Assembly (NCBI RefSeq): GCF_032714475.1
Contig: NZ_JAWDKD010000018.1
Location: forward strand, 248,001-312,000
Reading direction: 5' to 3'
DNA: 64,000 nt
DNA from: Methanolapillus africanus
Lineage (GTDB): Archaea > Halobacteriota > Methanosarcinia > Methanosarcinales > Methanosarcinaceae
Below are positions 24,404 through 32,959 of the stretch, piece after piece. The translations under genes and the position numbers were made by a program. The stretch's first letter is position 1; the number at the start of each line of letters is the position of its first letter. The notes below the pieces were generated by a model, which was not told the DNA's origin, did not search any database, and saw only the letters and a program-made list of their open reading frames with translations.

Positions 24404-26440
24404 TTAAAACAATCCGCCCAAAAGTCCGCCGCCGATGAAAAGGGAAGCGAACAAAATGGCGATCATGTTAACGACTTTGATCAAAGCGTTCAAGCCCGGA
24501 CCGGAGGTGTCTTTGCACGGGTCGCCGACAGTGTCGCCGACAACGGCCGCCTTGTGAGCGTCAGAACCTTTGCCGCCGTAAAGACCGGATTCAATCAACT
24601 TTTTCGCATTGTCCCAGGCGCCGCCGCCGTTGTTCAAGGTCATGGCGAGCATGAGACCGACGACGATGATACCGATCAAAAGACCGGCAAGCGCAGCGGA
24701 TCCGAAAACGTATCCGACAACGAACGGAACGATGATGGCCAACGCACCCGGAATCACCATTTGGCGAAGCGCCGCGGTTGTCACGATGTCGACACATTTA
24801 CCGTATTCCGGTTTTGCGGTTCCTTCCATAATGCCCGGAATTTCCCGGAACTGGCGGCGAACTTCTTCGACGACGCCCATCGCAGCTGTTCCGACCGCAC
24901 GCATGGTGACGGCCGCAAACACGAACGGCAAAAGCGCGCCGATTAAAAGACCGACCAAGACAAGCGGGTTGTCAATGGCGAGATCGCCGGAAGTGAGTCC
25001 GGATTTCAATTTGAAGTCCGCGAACAAGGCCAAGGCACCGAGAGCGGCAGAGCCGATCGCATATCCTTTGGTGACGGCTTTGGTGGTGTTGCCGACCGCG
25101 TCAAGCGCATCGGTAATTTCACGAACAGATTCCGGCTGGCCGGACATTTCGGAAATACCGCCGGCGTTGTCCGTAATCGGACCGTAGCAGTCAAGCGCCA
25201 CAATCATACCGGTCGTGGAAAGCATGGAAACGGCTGCAATCGCAATACCATAGAGACCGACGGTCGAGTCAGCTGCGCCGCCGACAATGAAGTAAGAAAT
25301 CAAGATACCGGCAATGATCGCAATCACCGGAAGGGCGGTGCTTTCAAAACCGAAAGAGAGACCGGAAATGACGTTGGTACCGGCGCCGGTTTGGGAAGCT
25401 TTCGCAATGTCTTTGACCGGGCGGTATTTGGTGGAAGTGTAGTATTCCGTGAACACGACCATCAAAACGGTGATCGCCATACCGACGAGGGCTGCCAAAT
25501 AGAAGCGGTAGTCGGCCATCAAGTAGTACGTCACGATGAAGAAGAGAACGGCGCTGATAACAGTTGCAGCGGCAACGCCTTTGTAAAGCGCGTTCATGAT
25601 ATTCTTGCTCTTGCCGAGACGGACGAAGAAAACGGAAACGATGGAGACCAAAATGGCCACCGCGCCGAGAATCAGCGGGTACAAAATCGCATTCGGAATG
25701 GAAGTCAGCACCAAGGATCCGAGAAGCATCGCAGCAAGCAAAGTGACCGCATAGGTTTCGAACAAGTCGGCGCCCATACCGGCACAATCGCCGACGTTGT
25801 CGCCGACGTTGTCTGCAATAACGGCCGGGTTTCTCGGGTCGTCTTCAGGGATGCCTGCTTCGACTTTTCCGACAATGTCCGCACCGACGTCAGCCGCTTT
25901 GGTGTAAATACCGCCGCCGACACGGGCAAACAAACTGATTAAACTGGCACCGAAACCAAATCCGACGACAAGGTTGACGTCGCCGTAGATGATGTAGAAC
26001 AAACTGACGCCGAGAATGGAAAGACCGACAACGGAGAGACCCGTGACAGCGCCGCCGCGGAACGCGACGTTTAAAGCGTGTTCCAAACTGTCCCGGGCCG
26101 CGCTGGCGGTTCGGACGTTAGCGCGAACGGAAACGTTCATACCGATGTAACCGGCGGCAGCGGATGAAAGCGCACCGAAAACGAATCCGATGGCAATTTT
26201 AAGACCGCCGTGCGGCCATAAGAAGACCGCGATTAAAATTGTTAAAATAACGGCAACGACAGCAATCGTTTTGTATTGCCGGTTCAAGTAAGCCATTGCC
26301 CCTTCCTGAATCGCCGCAGAAATCTCTTGCATTTCTTTTGAGCCTTTGTCCTCAGCAAGGACTTTTTTCGCCAAAAGGGCTGCAAAAAGAAGACTGATGA
26401 GACCGGAGATGGGAGCAAGGTAAATCAAATATTCCATCAT
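24404..26440 (-). CDS. hppA: Membrane-bound proton-pumping pyrophosphatase, K+-independent type
   Basis: A 678-residue integral membrane protein with about 16 helices. It hydrolyses pyrophosphate and pumps protons out of the cytoplasm, recovering energy from biosynthesis. Active-site loops are intact: DVGADIVGKVEAGIPEDDPR, ADNVGDNVGDCAGMGADLFE, and GDTVGDPCKDTSGPGLNAL near the C-terminus. The segment GNTTKAVTKGYAIGSAA has Lys and Thr at the positions that separate K+-independent from K+-dependent enzymes (which have Ala and usually Gly). AGAGGT precedes the ATG. Confidence 0.95.
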   Translation of the reverse strand: MMEYLIYLAPISGLISLLFAALLAKKVLAEDKGSKEMQEISAAIQEGAMAYLNRQYKTIAVVAVILTILIAVFLWPHGGLKIAIGFVFGALSSAAAGYIGMNVSVRANVRTASAARDSLEHALNVAFRGGAVTGLSVVGLSILGVSLFYIIYGDVNLVVGFGFGASLISLFARVGGGIYTKAADVGADIVGKVEAGIPEDDPRNPAVIADNVGDNVGDCAGMGADLFETYAVTLLAAMLLGSLVLTSIPNAILYPLILGAVAILVSIVSVFFVRLGKSKNIMNALYKGVAAATVISAVLFFIVTYYLMADYRFYLAALVGMAITVLMVVFTEYYTSTKYRPVKDIAKASQTGAGTNVISGLSFGFESTALPVIAIIAGILISYFIVGGAADSTVGLYGIAIAAVSMLSTTGMIVALDCYGPITDNAGGISEMSGQPESVREITDALDAVGNTTKAVTKGYAIGSAALGALALFADFKLKSGLTSGDLAIDNPLVLVGLLIGALLPFVFAAVTMRAVGTAAMGVVEEVRRQFREIPGIMEGTAKPEYGKCVDIVTTAALRQMVIPGALAIIVPFVVGYVFGSAALAGLLIGIIVVGLMLAMTLNNGGGAWDNAKKLIESGLYGGKGSDAHKAAVVGDTVGDPCKDTSGPGLNALIKVVNMIAILFASLFIGGGLLGGLF

Positions 26441-26597
26441 GGTAAACCTCTTAACCTCTTTTTAAAACATAGTTGAAAACAATGAAAATGACAAAATCAT
26501 TTCATGAGAATAAAAATAATAAGGATGATAATAACCACAAGCCGCTTCCCGAAAAATGGTTAAACAACCGGAAGGAAACGACAAGTTCTGCATGGAA

Positions 26598-26613
26598 ATA
26601 GGTATTTACCTAT
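26598..26613. promoter_or_regulatory. Perfect 16-bp palindrome, possible operator
   Basis: ATAGGTA-TT-TACCTAT, overlapping a TATA-like CCTATATAATT. It lies between the divergent hppA and satD genes, about 160 bp from the hppA start. Confidence 0.4.
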
Positions 26614-26718
26614 ATAATTGTTTCACAAAAACGGTTTAAAATTCCGTTACAGTGGTAGTTCATTCAAAAAGAAGATGAGCGGAAAATAAATAAATTTAAA
26701 TAATAAAATTCATAATAA

Positions 26719-26966
26719 TTAAGGTTATAACCTAAATTTAATTGAAATTAAGGATATAACCTAAAATTGACATAAATTAAGGTTATACCGTAAATTTAAT
26801 AGAAATTAAGGATATAACCTAAATTTGATTTGAATTAAAGATTTAACCTATATTTGACTGAAATTAAGATCATAATCAAAATCAATAAAAATAAAGCGTT
26901 AACTGAATTCAACTAAATTAAGTGTCAAACCCAAATTCAACTAAAATTAAAGTTATAACCGAAGTT
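26719..26966. repeat. 29-bp palindromic iterons upstream of satD
   Basis: Units spaced 29 bp start at 26719, 26748, 26777, 26806, 26835 and 26864, with further degraded copies to about 26966. The core is TTAAGGTTATAACCTAAATT, containing the perfect palindrome GGTTATAACC or its variant GGATATAACC. The last units decay toward satD. There is no gene in this 578-bp gap. Confidence 0.85.
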
Positions 26967-27018
26967 CCATCCATTCAACAAATTATTTTCAAAAATCGTT
27001 CACAGACAGTGAGACAAA

Positions 27019-27696
27019 ATGAATGAAAAGACATATTTTGCCGTCATCGGCGATATTATTTCATCCAAAAAAATAACGGACCGAAATAAAATTCAAAAAA
27101 GACTCAGCGACGTGCTGGCCGGAATCAATCAGCAATATGCCTATGAAATTGCCTCTGATTTTGTCATTACGTTAGGAGATGAATTTCAGGGACTTCTGAA
27201 AGATGCAACACTTTTGCTTGAGATTTTAGACCGGATAAAATTTGAGCTGGAACCCGTGGAAATCAGGTTCGGCATCGGCATCGGAAAAATTGAAACGGAA
27301 ATTAACAGAAAATCAAGCGTCGGCGCTGACGGACCGGCTTATTGGTGCGCCCGGCAGGCGATAAATATTATCCACAGTAATAACGATTATAATATATCTA
27401 AGATTGCGGTAGAAGTTGAAAATAATGAATTGCCGGATATTGTCAATTTGGTCAACGAAAGTCTCCGAATGTGCGATTACATGGAAAAACACTGGCGGAA
27501 AACACAAAAAACTCTTGTAAAGGAAAGCGTTCTTCGATTCGGACATGACACAAAGGTTTCCCAAAAAGAATTGGCAGCTTTGTTAAATGTGTCTGCGCCC
27601 GCCTTAAACTTGAGAATCCAAAGTTCAGGTTACTATAATTACCTCCGAATGAAGAAATCGATTTGCAAGACGCTCCAAGTCCGGTATGGGAATTAA
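27019..27696 (+). CDS. SatD family protein
   Basis: A 225-residue protein beginning YFAVIGDIISSKKITDRNKIQKRLSDVL, with FVITLGDEFQGLL, IRFGIGIGKIETE and GADGPAYWCARQAI. This matches SatD (PF16264), whose function is unclear. The C-terminus holds a helix-turn-helix-like VSQKELAALLNVSAPALNLRIQ. In other genomes satD is often next to a DUF3307 membrane protein. Here that partner is 3.8 kb away, because a transposon sits right behind the stop codon: the TAA is part of the 9-bp duplicated target. Confidence 0.85.
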   Translation: MNEKTYFAVIGDIISSKKITDRNKIQKRLSDVLAGINQQYAYEIASDFVITLGDEFQGLLKDATLLLEILDRIKFELEPVEIRFGIGIGKIETEINRKSSVGADGPAYWCARQAINIIHSNNDYNISKIAVEVENNELPDIVNLVNESLRMCDYMEKHWRKTQKTLVKESVLRFGHDTKVSQKELAALLNVSAPALNLRIQSSGYYNYLRMKKSICKTLQVRYGN

Positions 27697-27925
27697 GGGC
27701 TTTGCACGAAAAGTCCGTTTTGCACGGAAAGTTTGTCATTTGCACGGAATGTTTGTCATTTGCACGAAAAGTCTGCCATTTACGACTTTGGCTTTATGAG
27801 TTTTGCACAGAAAGTAAAATTCTACACGAAATATCATTTTTTTAGATAATTTAAATAAATTCAACCGGCTTTGCACGAAAAGTCCATTTTGCACGTAAAG
27901 TATGTCATTTGCACGAAAAGGCTTT
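27689..27925. repeat. Left end of the transposon: target duplication, inverted repeat and subterminal repeats
   Basis: Target copy GGAATTAAG 27689-27697, then the terminal repeat. About eight imperfect TTGCACGAAAAGT repeats follow (near 27720, 27740, 27760, 27804, 27890, 27909), with a second full 18-bp copy at 27867-27884. From 27926 to 28069 there are only related, decayed words (TTACACAGAAT). Confidence 0.85.
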
Positions 27926-28069
27926 GTGTAAGAAGTCTGTTTTTTCTCCGACTTTATACACAGAATGCGGACTTTTTACACAGAATTAAACTTTGAAAAT
28001 TTTCATATTATGACTTTGAAAGAAAAATCCTTTTGAAAACGTTTTAAAAAAAGAAAGAATGGGAAATTT

Positions 28070-28432
28070 TTATGAGAAATAACCCATATCTCTTAACTCA
28101 ATCCACTCCTCCCAATCAAATGACCCTTCTTCTATTTCATAAGGCGTAAGTTCAATTGGATAGTGTTTGTAATCATTTTCTAAGTTTTCAAAAACTTGTC
28201 CTTTACCATTTATGAAATAATATCCATCACGGCTATTTTCACTGTTTTTAAAAAACAAGTAGTATGTATCAGGAGATAAATTTTCACTTGTTACGTTATT
28301 GGGATTTCCGATTGGATAAACAGTTCCATCATAACGGACAGTACCGTAATTGTCTGTATTTTCAACACAGCCGGAAATAAAAATGCCGGCAACGATTAAC
28401 AAAAGTAAAAAAATAGAAGTTATTTTTTTCAT
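28070..28432 (-). CDS. Small lipoprotein, transposon cargo
   Basis: A 120-residue protein with a lipoprotein signal (MKKITSIFLLLLIVAGIFISGC, lipobox Cys22). A short polar domain rich in Tyr, Asn and Glu follows (DGTVYPIGNPNN, SRDGYYFINGKGQVFENL). I recognise no family. Its start is only 6 bp beyond the stop of the membrane protein gene, so both are in one operon. It lies inside the TIR-bounded element. Confidence 0.65.
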   Translation of the reverse strand: MKKITSIFLLLLIVAGIFISGCVENTDNYGTVRYDGTVYPIGNPNNVTSENLSPDTYYLFFKNSENSRDGYYFINGKGQVFENLENDYKHYPIELTPYEIEEGSFDWEEWIELRDMGYFS

Positions 28433-28438
28433 AATCGT

Positions 28439-28978
28439 TCATTCCTCTTCTTCCATTATCTGCTTTGGCTTTTTCAATTTAATCAGGACAATACATAAAA
28501 GAAGCAAAGGCAAAAACACGATTATAAGAAGCTGTCCAATTGGATAGCCGATTAATGCGACTAAAATTCCGATAATTAACATAATTTTTGAAAAGCTTTT
28601 GATTTTTTCGAATCGGTTAACCCATTTCAATCTATTATCTTCTGCTATTTCTGCTTCACTTTTTTTAACACCCTGTTCCTTATCAAAATCCTTCCGCTTC
28701 ATTCGATTTACACGAAGATAGATTTCTGTTGCGAGTTCGGTTGATGTATAATCTAAATCTTTCTCTGAAAAATCAACATTTTCATTTAGATACGCATCAA
28801 TTTCAGCCACGCTTTTATTCAAAAACGTATCCCATCCGTACAACTTAATCATATGATTAACAGGCTTCTCGAATGGATTTTTATTGTAAGTCCAATACGC
28901 TACAACAAGCATAATTAAAAACAAAATAAATATACCTGCGTTCTCTCCAAACCATGCCGGAGTCAAAAAATCTGCCAT
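28439..28978 (-). CDS. Membrane protein, transposon cargo
   Basis: A 179-residue protein with one N-terminal membrane helix (about 14-30), a soluble charged middle (HMIKLYGWDTFLNKSVAEID, then Lys/Glu-rich) and two C-terminal helices (about 130-165) separated by GYPIG. I recognise no domain. AAAGGAG precedes the ATG. It is paired with the lipoprotein gene downstream. A cell-surface or competition role is possible but unsupported. Confidence 0.6.
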   Translation of the reverse strand: MADFLTPAWFGENAGIFILFLIMLVVAYWTYNKNPFEKPVNHMIKLYGWDTFLNKSVAEIDAYLNENVDFSEKDLDYTSTELATEIYLRVNRMKRKDFDKEQGVKKSEAEIAEDNRLKWVNRFEKIKSFSKIMLIIGILVALIGYPIGQLLIIVFLPLLLLCIVLIKLKKPKQIMEEEE

Positions 28979-29154
28979 TTTATAGTTCTCCTTTCTTTAT
29001 CCACAAAAGTAAACCCGATGCAGGGTTATAACAATGATAATGGATTATCATTGTATTTATAAAATACGCATAAATGATTAGCAGTAATCATTCATTTGAT
29101 GTATGCGTACGGGTTGTCACGAATGATAATATTTTCAAAAAACATCAAATTATT

Positions 29155-29640
29155 ATGACTCAACGGGGCAAAAAAAGCTCAATATCATTTACAATAAGCC
29201 AAAAATTATTGAATCAACTGAATTCAATGACCCAATCGGGAAAATTTACTTCAATATCGGATGTTGTAAGCACTTCAATAGTGTTTTTAATTGCAGAAAG
29301 AACAAATCTCAATTTTGATGATTCAACACTTATAGAAACAGTACCAGAAGACAATTCCGTAAGGCCAAAAATATCAGCAGCATTAAATGAATATTTGGAT
29401 ACCGAACTTGAAAATATATCAAAAGACACTCAAAAAAGCAAATCCTATATTGTTCGAGTAGCCTTGTATCGTTTTATTGAATTTTACAACAACAATGAAA
29501 TCACAAAGAAACAAGAGGTCGTCCCGGGAGACGAATTGCTTGTTCAAAAAACAGAATTGAAAGAAATGGTTCGTGGAATAGCTCATGAAGTCGTTCCTGA
29601 AATCATAGATGAATATCTCAAGAAAATAAATGAAATATGA
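29155..29640 (+). CDS. Protein with two ribbon-helix-helix-like motifs
   Basis: About 161 residues. The N-terminal motif SSISFTISQKLLNQLNSMTQ with GKFTSISDVVSTSIVFLIAE is a strand-helix-helix of MetJ/Arc type. A second similar unit follows (RPKISAALNEYLDTELENIS, KSKSYIVRVALYRFIEFY). This suggests a DNA-binding regulator with two RHH units in one chain. The start is uncertain: ATG 29155 fits the domain start; ATG 29074 would add 27 residues. It lies inside the transposon and is the only plus-strand passenger besides the transposase. Confidence 0.6.
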   Translation: MTQRGKKSSISFTISQKLLNQLNSMTQSGKFTSISDVVSTSIVFLIAERTNLNFDDSTLIETVPEDNSVRPKISAALNEYLDTELENISKDTQKSKSYIVRVALYRFIEFYNNNEITKKQEVVPGDELLVQKTELKEMVRGIAHEVVPEIIDEYLKKINEI

Positions 29641-29647
29641 GATTGTA

Positions 29648-29848
29648 TCAATACTTAATCCACCAAAAAACAGAATTACCCTTTATTCCACCATCTACAT
29701 AATTTTTTTTGTGCATTTCATCAAGGTATTTTTTAGTCGTCGGCCACGACAATTCTGCCCTTTCTGAAATCTCTTTTGTAGAAAGTGGTTTGTTTGCCAA
29801 ATACAGAACTTTCATTATTTTTTTTTCCTGCGCGTTCAAAATCATCAT
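29648..29848 (-). CDS. Small winged-helix DNA-binding protein
   Basis: A 66-residue protein: EKKIMKVLYLANKPLSTKEI, then SERAELSWPTTKKYLDEMHK, then a wing ending VFWWIKY. This is a MarR/ArsR-like winged helix with almost no extra sequence. Its start overlaps the stop of the AbrB-like gene (ATGA), so the two are translated together. It lies in the transposon. It is perhaps a regulator or a minimal partner of the AbrB protein. Confidence 0.65.
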   Translation of the reverse strand: MMILNAQEKKIMKVLYLANKPLSTKEISERAELSWPTTKKYLDEMHKKNYVDGGIKGNSVFWWIKY

Positions 29849-30171
29849 TTTGCTACATCCTGATTCTCTTTACCCTTATTTTTGGAAACTACTTTTATCT
29901 TTGCTTCTTTTATCACATTTTGTTCATTGGGTTTTGATTTTGCCAATTCAAAGTAGATAGCATCTCCTTCTTTAATATTTAGTTCACTCGCTATTTCTTT
30001 TGGAATTCTGACAGAGAATAATTTGCCATCAAACGATGTGTTCATTTCTTTTTTAATTATATGTGTTTCGTCTTTATAAAATTCATTTAATATTTCTTTC
30101 GGAATATTCTTATAATCAATATCGGGAAACTCTTCAATTAATTTCATTTTATTTTTGTCCAATTTTGTCAT
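29845..30171 (-). CDS. AbrB/SpoVT-like DNA-binding protein
   Basis: About 108 residues. The central SpoVT-AbrB swapped-hairpin domain reads DGKLFSVRIPKEIASELNIKEGDAIYFELA. An acidic N-terminal helix and a Lys-rich tail flank it. Such proteins are transition regulators or MazE-type antitoxins. The overlapping partner is a winged helix rather than a recognisable toxin, so I do not call a toxin-antitoxin pair. An inverted repeat lies between this gene and the divergent transposase. Confidence 0.65.
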   Translation of the reverse strand: MTKLDKNKMKLIEEFPDIDYKNIPKEILNEFYKDETHIIKKEMNTSFDGKLFSVRIPKEIASELNIKEGDAIYFELAKSKPNEQNVIKEAKIKVVSKNKGKENQDVAK

Positions 30172-30188
30172 AAACATCTACTATACTA

Positions 30189-30302
30189 TAGTGCAATTCT
30201 ATTATAAATAATCTTTTATTTGACATAGAATTGGGCAAAATATTTGAAATTTTTTAAAGATACATTTAAATAACAAAATTGTTTATTATAGAATTGTGCA
30301 AT
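30189..30302. promoter_or_regulatory. Inverted repeat between divergent AbrB-like and transposase genes
   Basis: TAGTGCAATTCTATTATAAA near 30189-30209 is matched in reverse by TTTATTATAGAATTGTGCAA near 30282-30301. The copies are imperfect, about 75 bp apart, and each contains a TATA-like stretch. It is possibly an operator that controls both genes. Confidence 0.5.
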
Positions 30303-30336
30303 TTTATTGCAAATTTAATTAATAGGAGATAACAAT

Positions 30337-31347
30337 ATGGAATTAAAAACAAATGATAAAATCACAATCAAGCAAACCCAGCTATCTGAATGGTCACTTT
30401 ACAACAAATCGCAAACAAGTGAAATTGAATTGTTCGACACATACCTTTTAGACCTTGTTAATACTGTTGAAAATAAAGAAAATTAGATTGGACGACCGAG
30501 AACACCTAATCAAGCCCTTTTATATTATTCGATACAAAAGGCATACCTCCAAAAATCGTCACGAAGAGTACAAACATTGTTTAAACGAATAGCAGAGCAG
30601 AATAAAATCTCCCGTACGCCAGGTATCAATGGGGTTTCTACTTTTCTTAATAGAAAAGAAGCCACACCCATTCTCCGAGAGCTTCTTCGCTTATCCGCAG
30701 CTCCAATGGCCTCAATCGAGGAGAATTTTGCTGTTGACTCATCCGGCTTCCGGACAACAACTTATTCCGAGTGGTGTAGAGAGAAGCATAGAACCGGAAA
30801 AAAGAACGATTGGTTAAAGGCACATATCATCACGGGCGTGAATACGAATATTGTTGCTGATATGGTGGCTACTGATGGAAATTCTGCGGACATAAAAGAA
30901 TTCAACCAACTTGTTGAAGGTGCCATGAAGAACTTTGATGTAAAAAGAGTAACTGCTGACAAGGCGTACCTTTCTAGAAAAAATTATGATTTGGGGAAAG
31001 ATTGCGGTTTTGAATTACTTATCCCGTTTAAATCAAACGCTACAGGAAAACAAAGAGGTTCCAAAGCGTGGTTCGATGCGTTTTATTATTTTAAAACAAA
31101 CGAAGAAGAATTTATGAAAAAATATCACGAGAGGTCAAATGTTGAATCAACATTCGGTGCAATTAAAAAGAAATTAGGAGATTCCTTGAAATCAAAAAAT
31201 CACACTGCTCAAATAAACGAATTGTACTGTAAATTTATTGCCTATAACATCACAATGTTGATTAGAGCAAGATATTTACATGATGTAGAGATTGATTTTA
31301 ATAAATTTGGAGAAATTGGGGCCGTCAAAACTGAAGTAGCATGTTAA
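30337..31347 (+). CDS. DDE transposase with an in-frame TAG codon
   Basis: One frame runs from ATG 30337 (AGGAGAT 7 nt upstream) to TAA 31347 and is broken only by TAG at 30484-30486 (codon 50). Read through, the product is 336 residues. The catalytic triad is visible: Asp134 (AVDSSGF), Asp208 (TADKAYLS) and Glu270 (ERSNVESTFG), in the style of IS4/IS5-group transposases. The TAG is followed at once by protein-like sequence (IGRPRTPNQALLYYSIQKAY). Either the codon is decoded as pyrrolysine or the gene is a nonsense mutant; with the stop, only the part from Met 30577 could be made. Intact transposon ends favour a functional gene. Confidence 0.75.
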
Positions 31348-31395
31348 AAATTTGAGATTTTATAAATCACGGGAGAACGTTTTTTTGAAATCTGC

Positions 31396-31464
31396 ACGAA
31401 AAGTAACCAACTTGCACGAAAAGTTTGTAATTTTACCGACTTTTCGTGCAAAGCCGGAATTAAG
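31396..31464. repeat. Right end of the transposon
   Basis: Two TTGCACGAAAAGT-like subterminal repeats (near 31393 and 31412), then the inverted terminal repeat GACTTTTCGTGCAAAGCC (31438-31455), then target copy GGAATTAAG (31456-31464). Confidence 0.88.
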
Positions 31465-31482
31465 AGATGAGGGAGAAATAAA

Positions 31483-32292
31483 ATGGATACGGAAATTTTC
31501 AACTTTTATCTGTTCATTTTCTTATTTTGCCACGTCGTTGGAGACTATTATTTTCAAACGGAAAAGCTCGCTGGCGAAAAAGAAAATAATTATCGGAAAA
31601 CAGGAATACACTGCATTCTTTATGCCGTTCCGTTTTTAATATTCCTAATTGTCTACTTATTGTTCCCAACCCTATTTCATATTCCAAGTCCGTCAAATTC
31701 GGAAATTTTTGCCGTCATTTTGGCGATAGCCGGAATTATCATTTCCCATGCTGTGATTGATTTGGTGAAATGCCGGTGGATTAAAAACACAGCTGAGTTC
31801 AAAATTGAAAGGCAGAGAAACGCTTACATTACGGACCAAGTTCTTCACCTGATTGTTATTTTGGTTGCCGCCGCTTGGCTTTTCGTTGAAACAACATCCG
31901 ACGCGGCGGAAATCATCATTTCATCCGCCGATTTGTATATGGGATTCAAAATTGTTCTTTTTGCGGCAATTATCCTCAAACCGGCAAACATCAGCTTTAA
32001 AAAGATTTTTTCAAAATACCAACCGCTGAAAAATGAATCACAAAATGACGAAACGGACAAAACGACAATTGCGGGCGCCGGGGCGACCATCGGATCTTTG
32101 GAGCGGTTGCTGATGGGTTTTTTTATGATCATCAATCAATTCGCTGCCGTCGGCTTGATCATGACCGCCAAATCAATCGCCCGCTATGATAAAATATCTA
32201 AAGATCCGTCCTTTGCGGAATATTATTTGATCGGAACGCTTTACAGCATCCTGATTACATTGGTTGCCTACTTGTTGATATTCCGGCTCTGA
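31483..32292 (+). CDS. DUF3307 membrane protein
   Basis: A 269-residue protein with about six membrane helices. The N-terminal helix carries LFCHVVGDYYFQTEKLA and the next starts TGIHCILYAV, the His/Asp pattern of DUF3307. A soluble loop (NESQNDETDKTTIAGAG) precedes the last two helices. The function is unknown. It usually neighbours satD, which here lies beyond the transposon. GAGGGAG precedes the ATG, so it can still be translated from a transposon-derived or readthrough message. Confidence 0.8.
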   Translation: MDTEIFNFYLFIFLFCHVVGDYYFQTEKLAGEKENNYRKTGIHCILYAVPFLIFLIVYLLFPTLFHIPSPSNSEIFAVILAIAGIIISHAVIDLVKCRWIKNTAEFKIERQRNAYITDQVLHLIVILVAAAWLFVETTSDAAEIIISSADLYMGFKIVLFAAIILKPANISFKKIFSKYQPLKNESQNDETDKTTIAGAGATIGSLERLLMGFFMIINQFAAVGLIMTAKSIARYDKISKDPSFAEYYLIGTLYSILITLVAYLLIFRL

Positions 32293-32363
32293 AAAATAAA
32301 ATCTGAAAAAAATCTGAAAAATAAAATCTGAAAAACGGCCGTCCGTCCAAAAAATCAAAATGG

Positions 32364-32405
32364 AAATGTGTTGCTATAACGCGCGCGCCGCCGCCACCGT
32401 AAAAA
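32364..32405 (-). repeat. Solo GC-rich repeat block (reverse)
   Basis: A reversed GC block (GCTATAACGCGCGCGCC then GCCGCCACC) about 100 bp beyond the stop of the RHH gene and in its direction. No hairpin or array accompanies it. Confidence 0.65.
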
Positions 32406-32502
32406 CAGACCGGAAGGGCATAAAAACAACGAAAAATAAAAACAAGAGAAATAGATTTTTAAAAAAATCCGGCAATCAGTTCAACCGAATTCATTTTTCA
32501 TT

Positions 32503-32772
32503 TTACTTTTCACTTTTTTTCGATTTCTCATAAAACTGCGTGATTTGTTCCCGAATCATTTCGCTGAGCAGCATGCGGTCGCTCTCGGACATGGAACTGA
32601 AGGAAGGCGATTGTTTCTCGTCATATTCCCGCAAATATTCGGAAACGGCTTGATTTAAAAAATCAGAGACACTCGCAAACTCACCTTTTTGGATTAAGTC
32701 ATCAATTTTCCGTTTATGAGCAGGGCTGATGGTTCCACTAATGACCGGCTTTTTACGAGTGTAGTTTGTCAT
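32503..32772 (-). CDS. Ribbon-helix-helix DNA-binding protein
   Basis: An 89-residue protein: RKKPVISGTISPAHKRKIDD, then LIQKGEFASVSDFLNQAVSE, then YLREYDEK, a strand-helix-helix of the CopG/ParD type. A Ser/Met-rich linker and a C-terminal helix follow (LLSEMIREQITQFYEKSKK). It is likely a small transcription regulator or ParD-like antitoxin; no toxin gene is adjacent. Confidence 0.75.
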   Translation of the reverse strand: MTNYTRKKPVISGTISPAHKRKIDDLIQKGEFASVSDFLNQAVSEYLREYDEKQSPSFSSMSESDRMLLSEMIREQITQFYEKSKKSEK

Positions 32773-32959
32773 TGCCGTTTAAATCGGCAAACAGATTATT
32801 AAAACTGATTCAGACTATTGTTTTTCTATTGTATACAATTCGATTTGAAATTAAATATAATTTAGAAAAGATGAAAAAATATGAAAAAAGAAACGTCATT
32901 AAAAGAAGAACAATCAGAACAGTATTTAAATTTTTTTGAAAATGTGAGAATTATTTGAA

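Larger units (their letters stand above)
27698..31455. mobile_element. 3,758-bp transposon with 18-bp inverted ends and passenger genes
   Basis: Perfect terminal inverted repeats GGCTTTGCACGAAAAGTC (27698-27715) and its complement (31438-31455) are flanked by an exact 9-bp direct repeat GGAATTAAG (27689-27697 and 31456-31464). Inside the ends are extra TTGCACGAAAAGT-like subterminal repeats, likely transposase binding sites. Cargo: a lipoprotein, a membrane protein, a ribbon-helix-helix protein, a winged-helix protein, an AbrB-like protein and a DDE transposase with an in-frame TAG. The element separates satD from the DUF3307 gene. Its genes are more AT-rich than the host genes. Removing it and one target copy would leave the two host genes about 27 bp apart. 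Confidence 0.85.

Noticed and set aside
29648..30171. Toxin-antitoxin pair in the transposon
   Set aside because: One gene is AbrB-like, but the overlapping partner is a bare winged helix with no toxin fold, so the label is not supported.
27698..31455. Casposon
   Set aside because: It has inverted ends and a target duplication, but no Cas1 or PolB gene; a DDE transposase explains the element.
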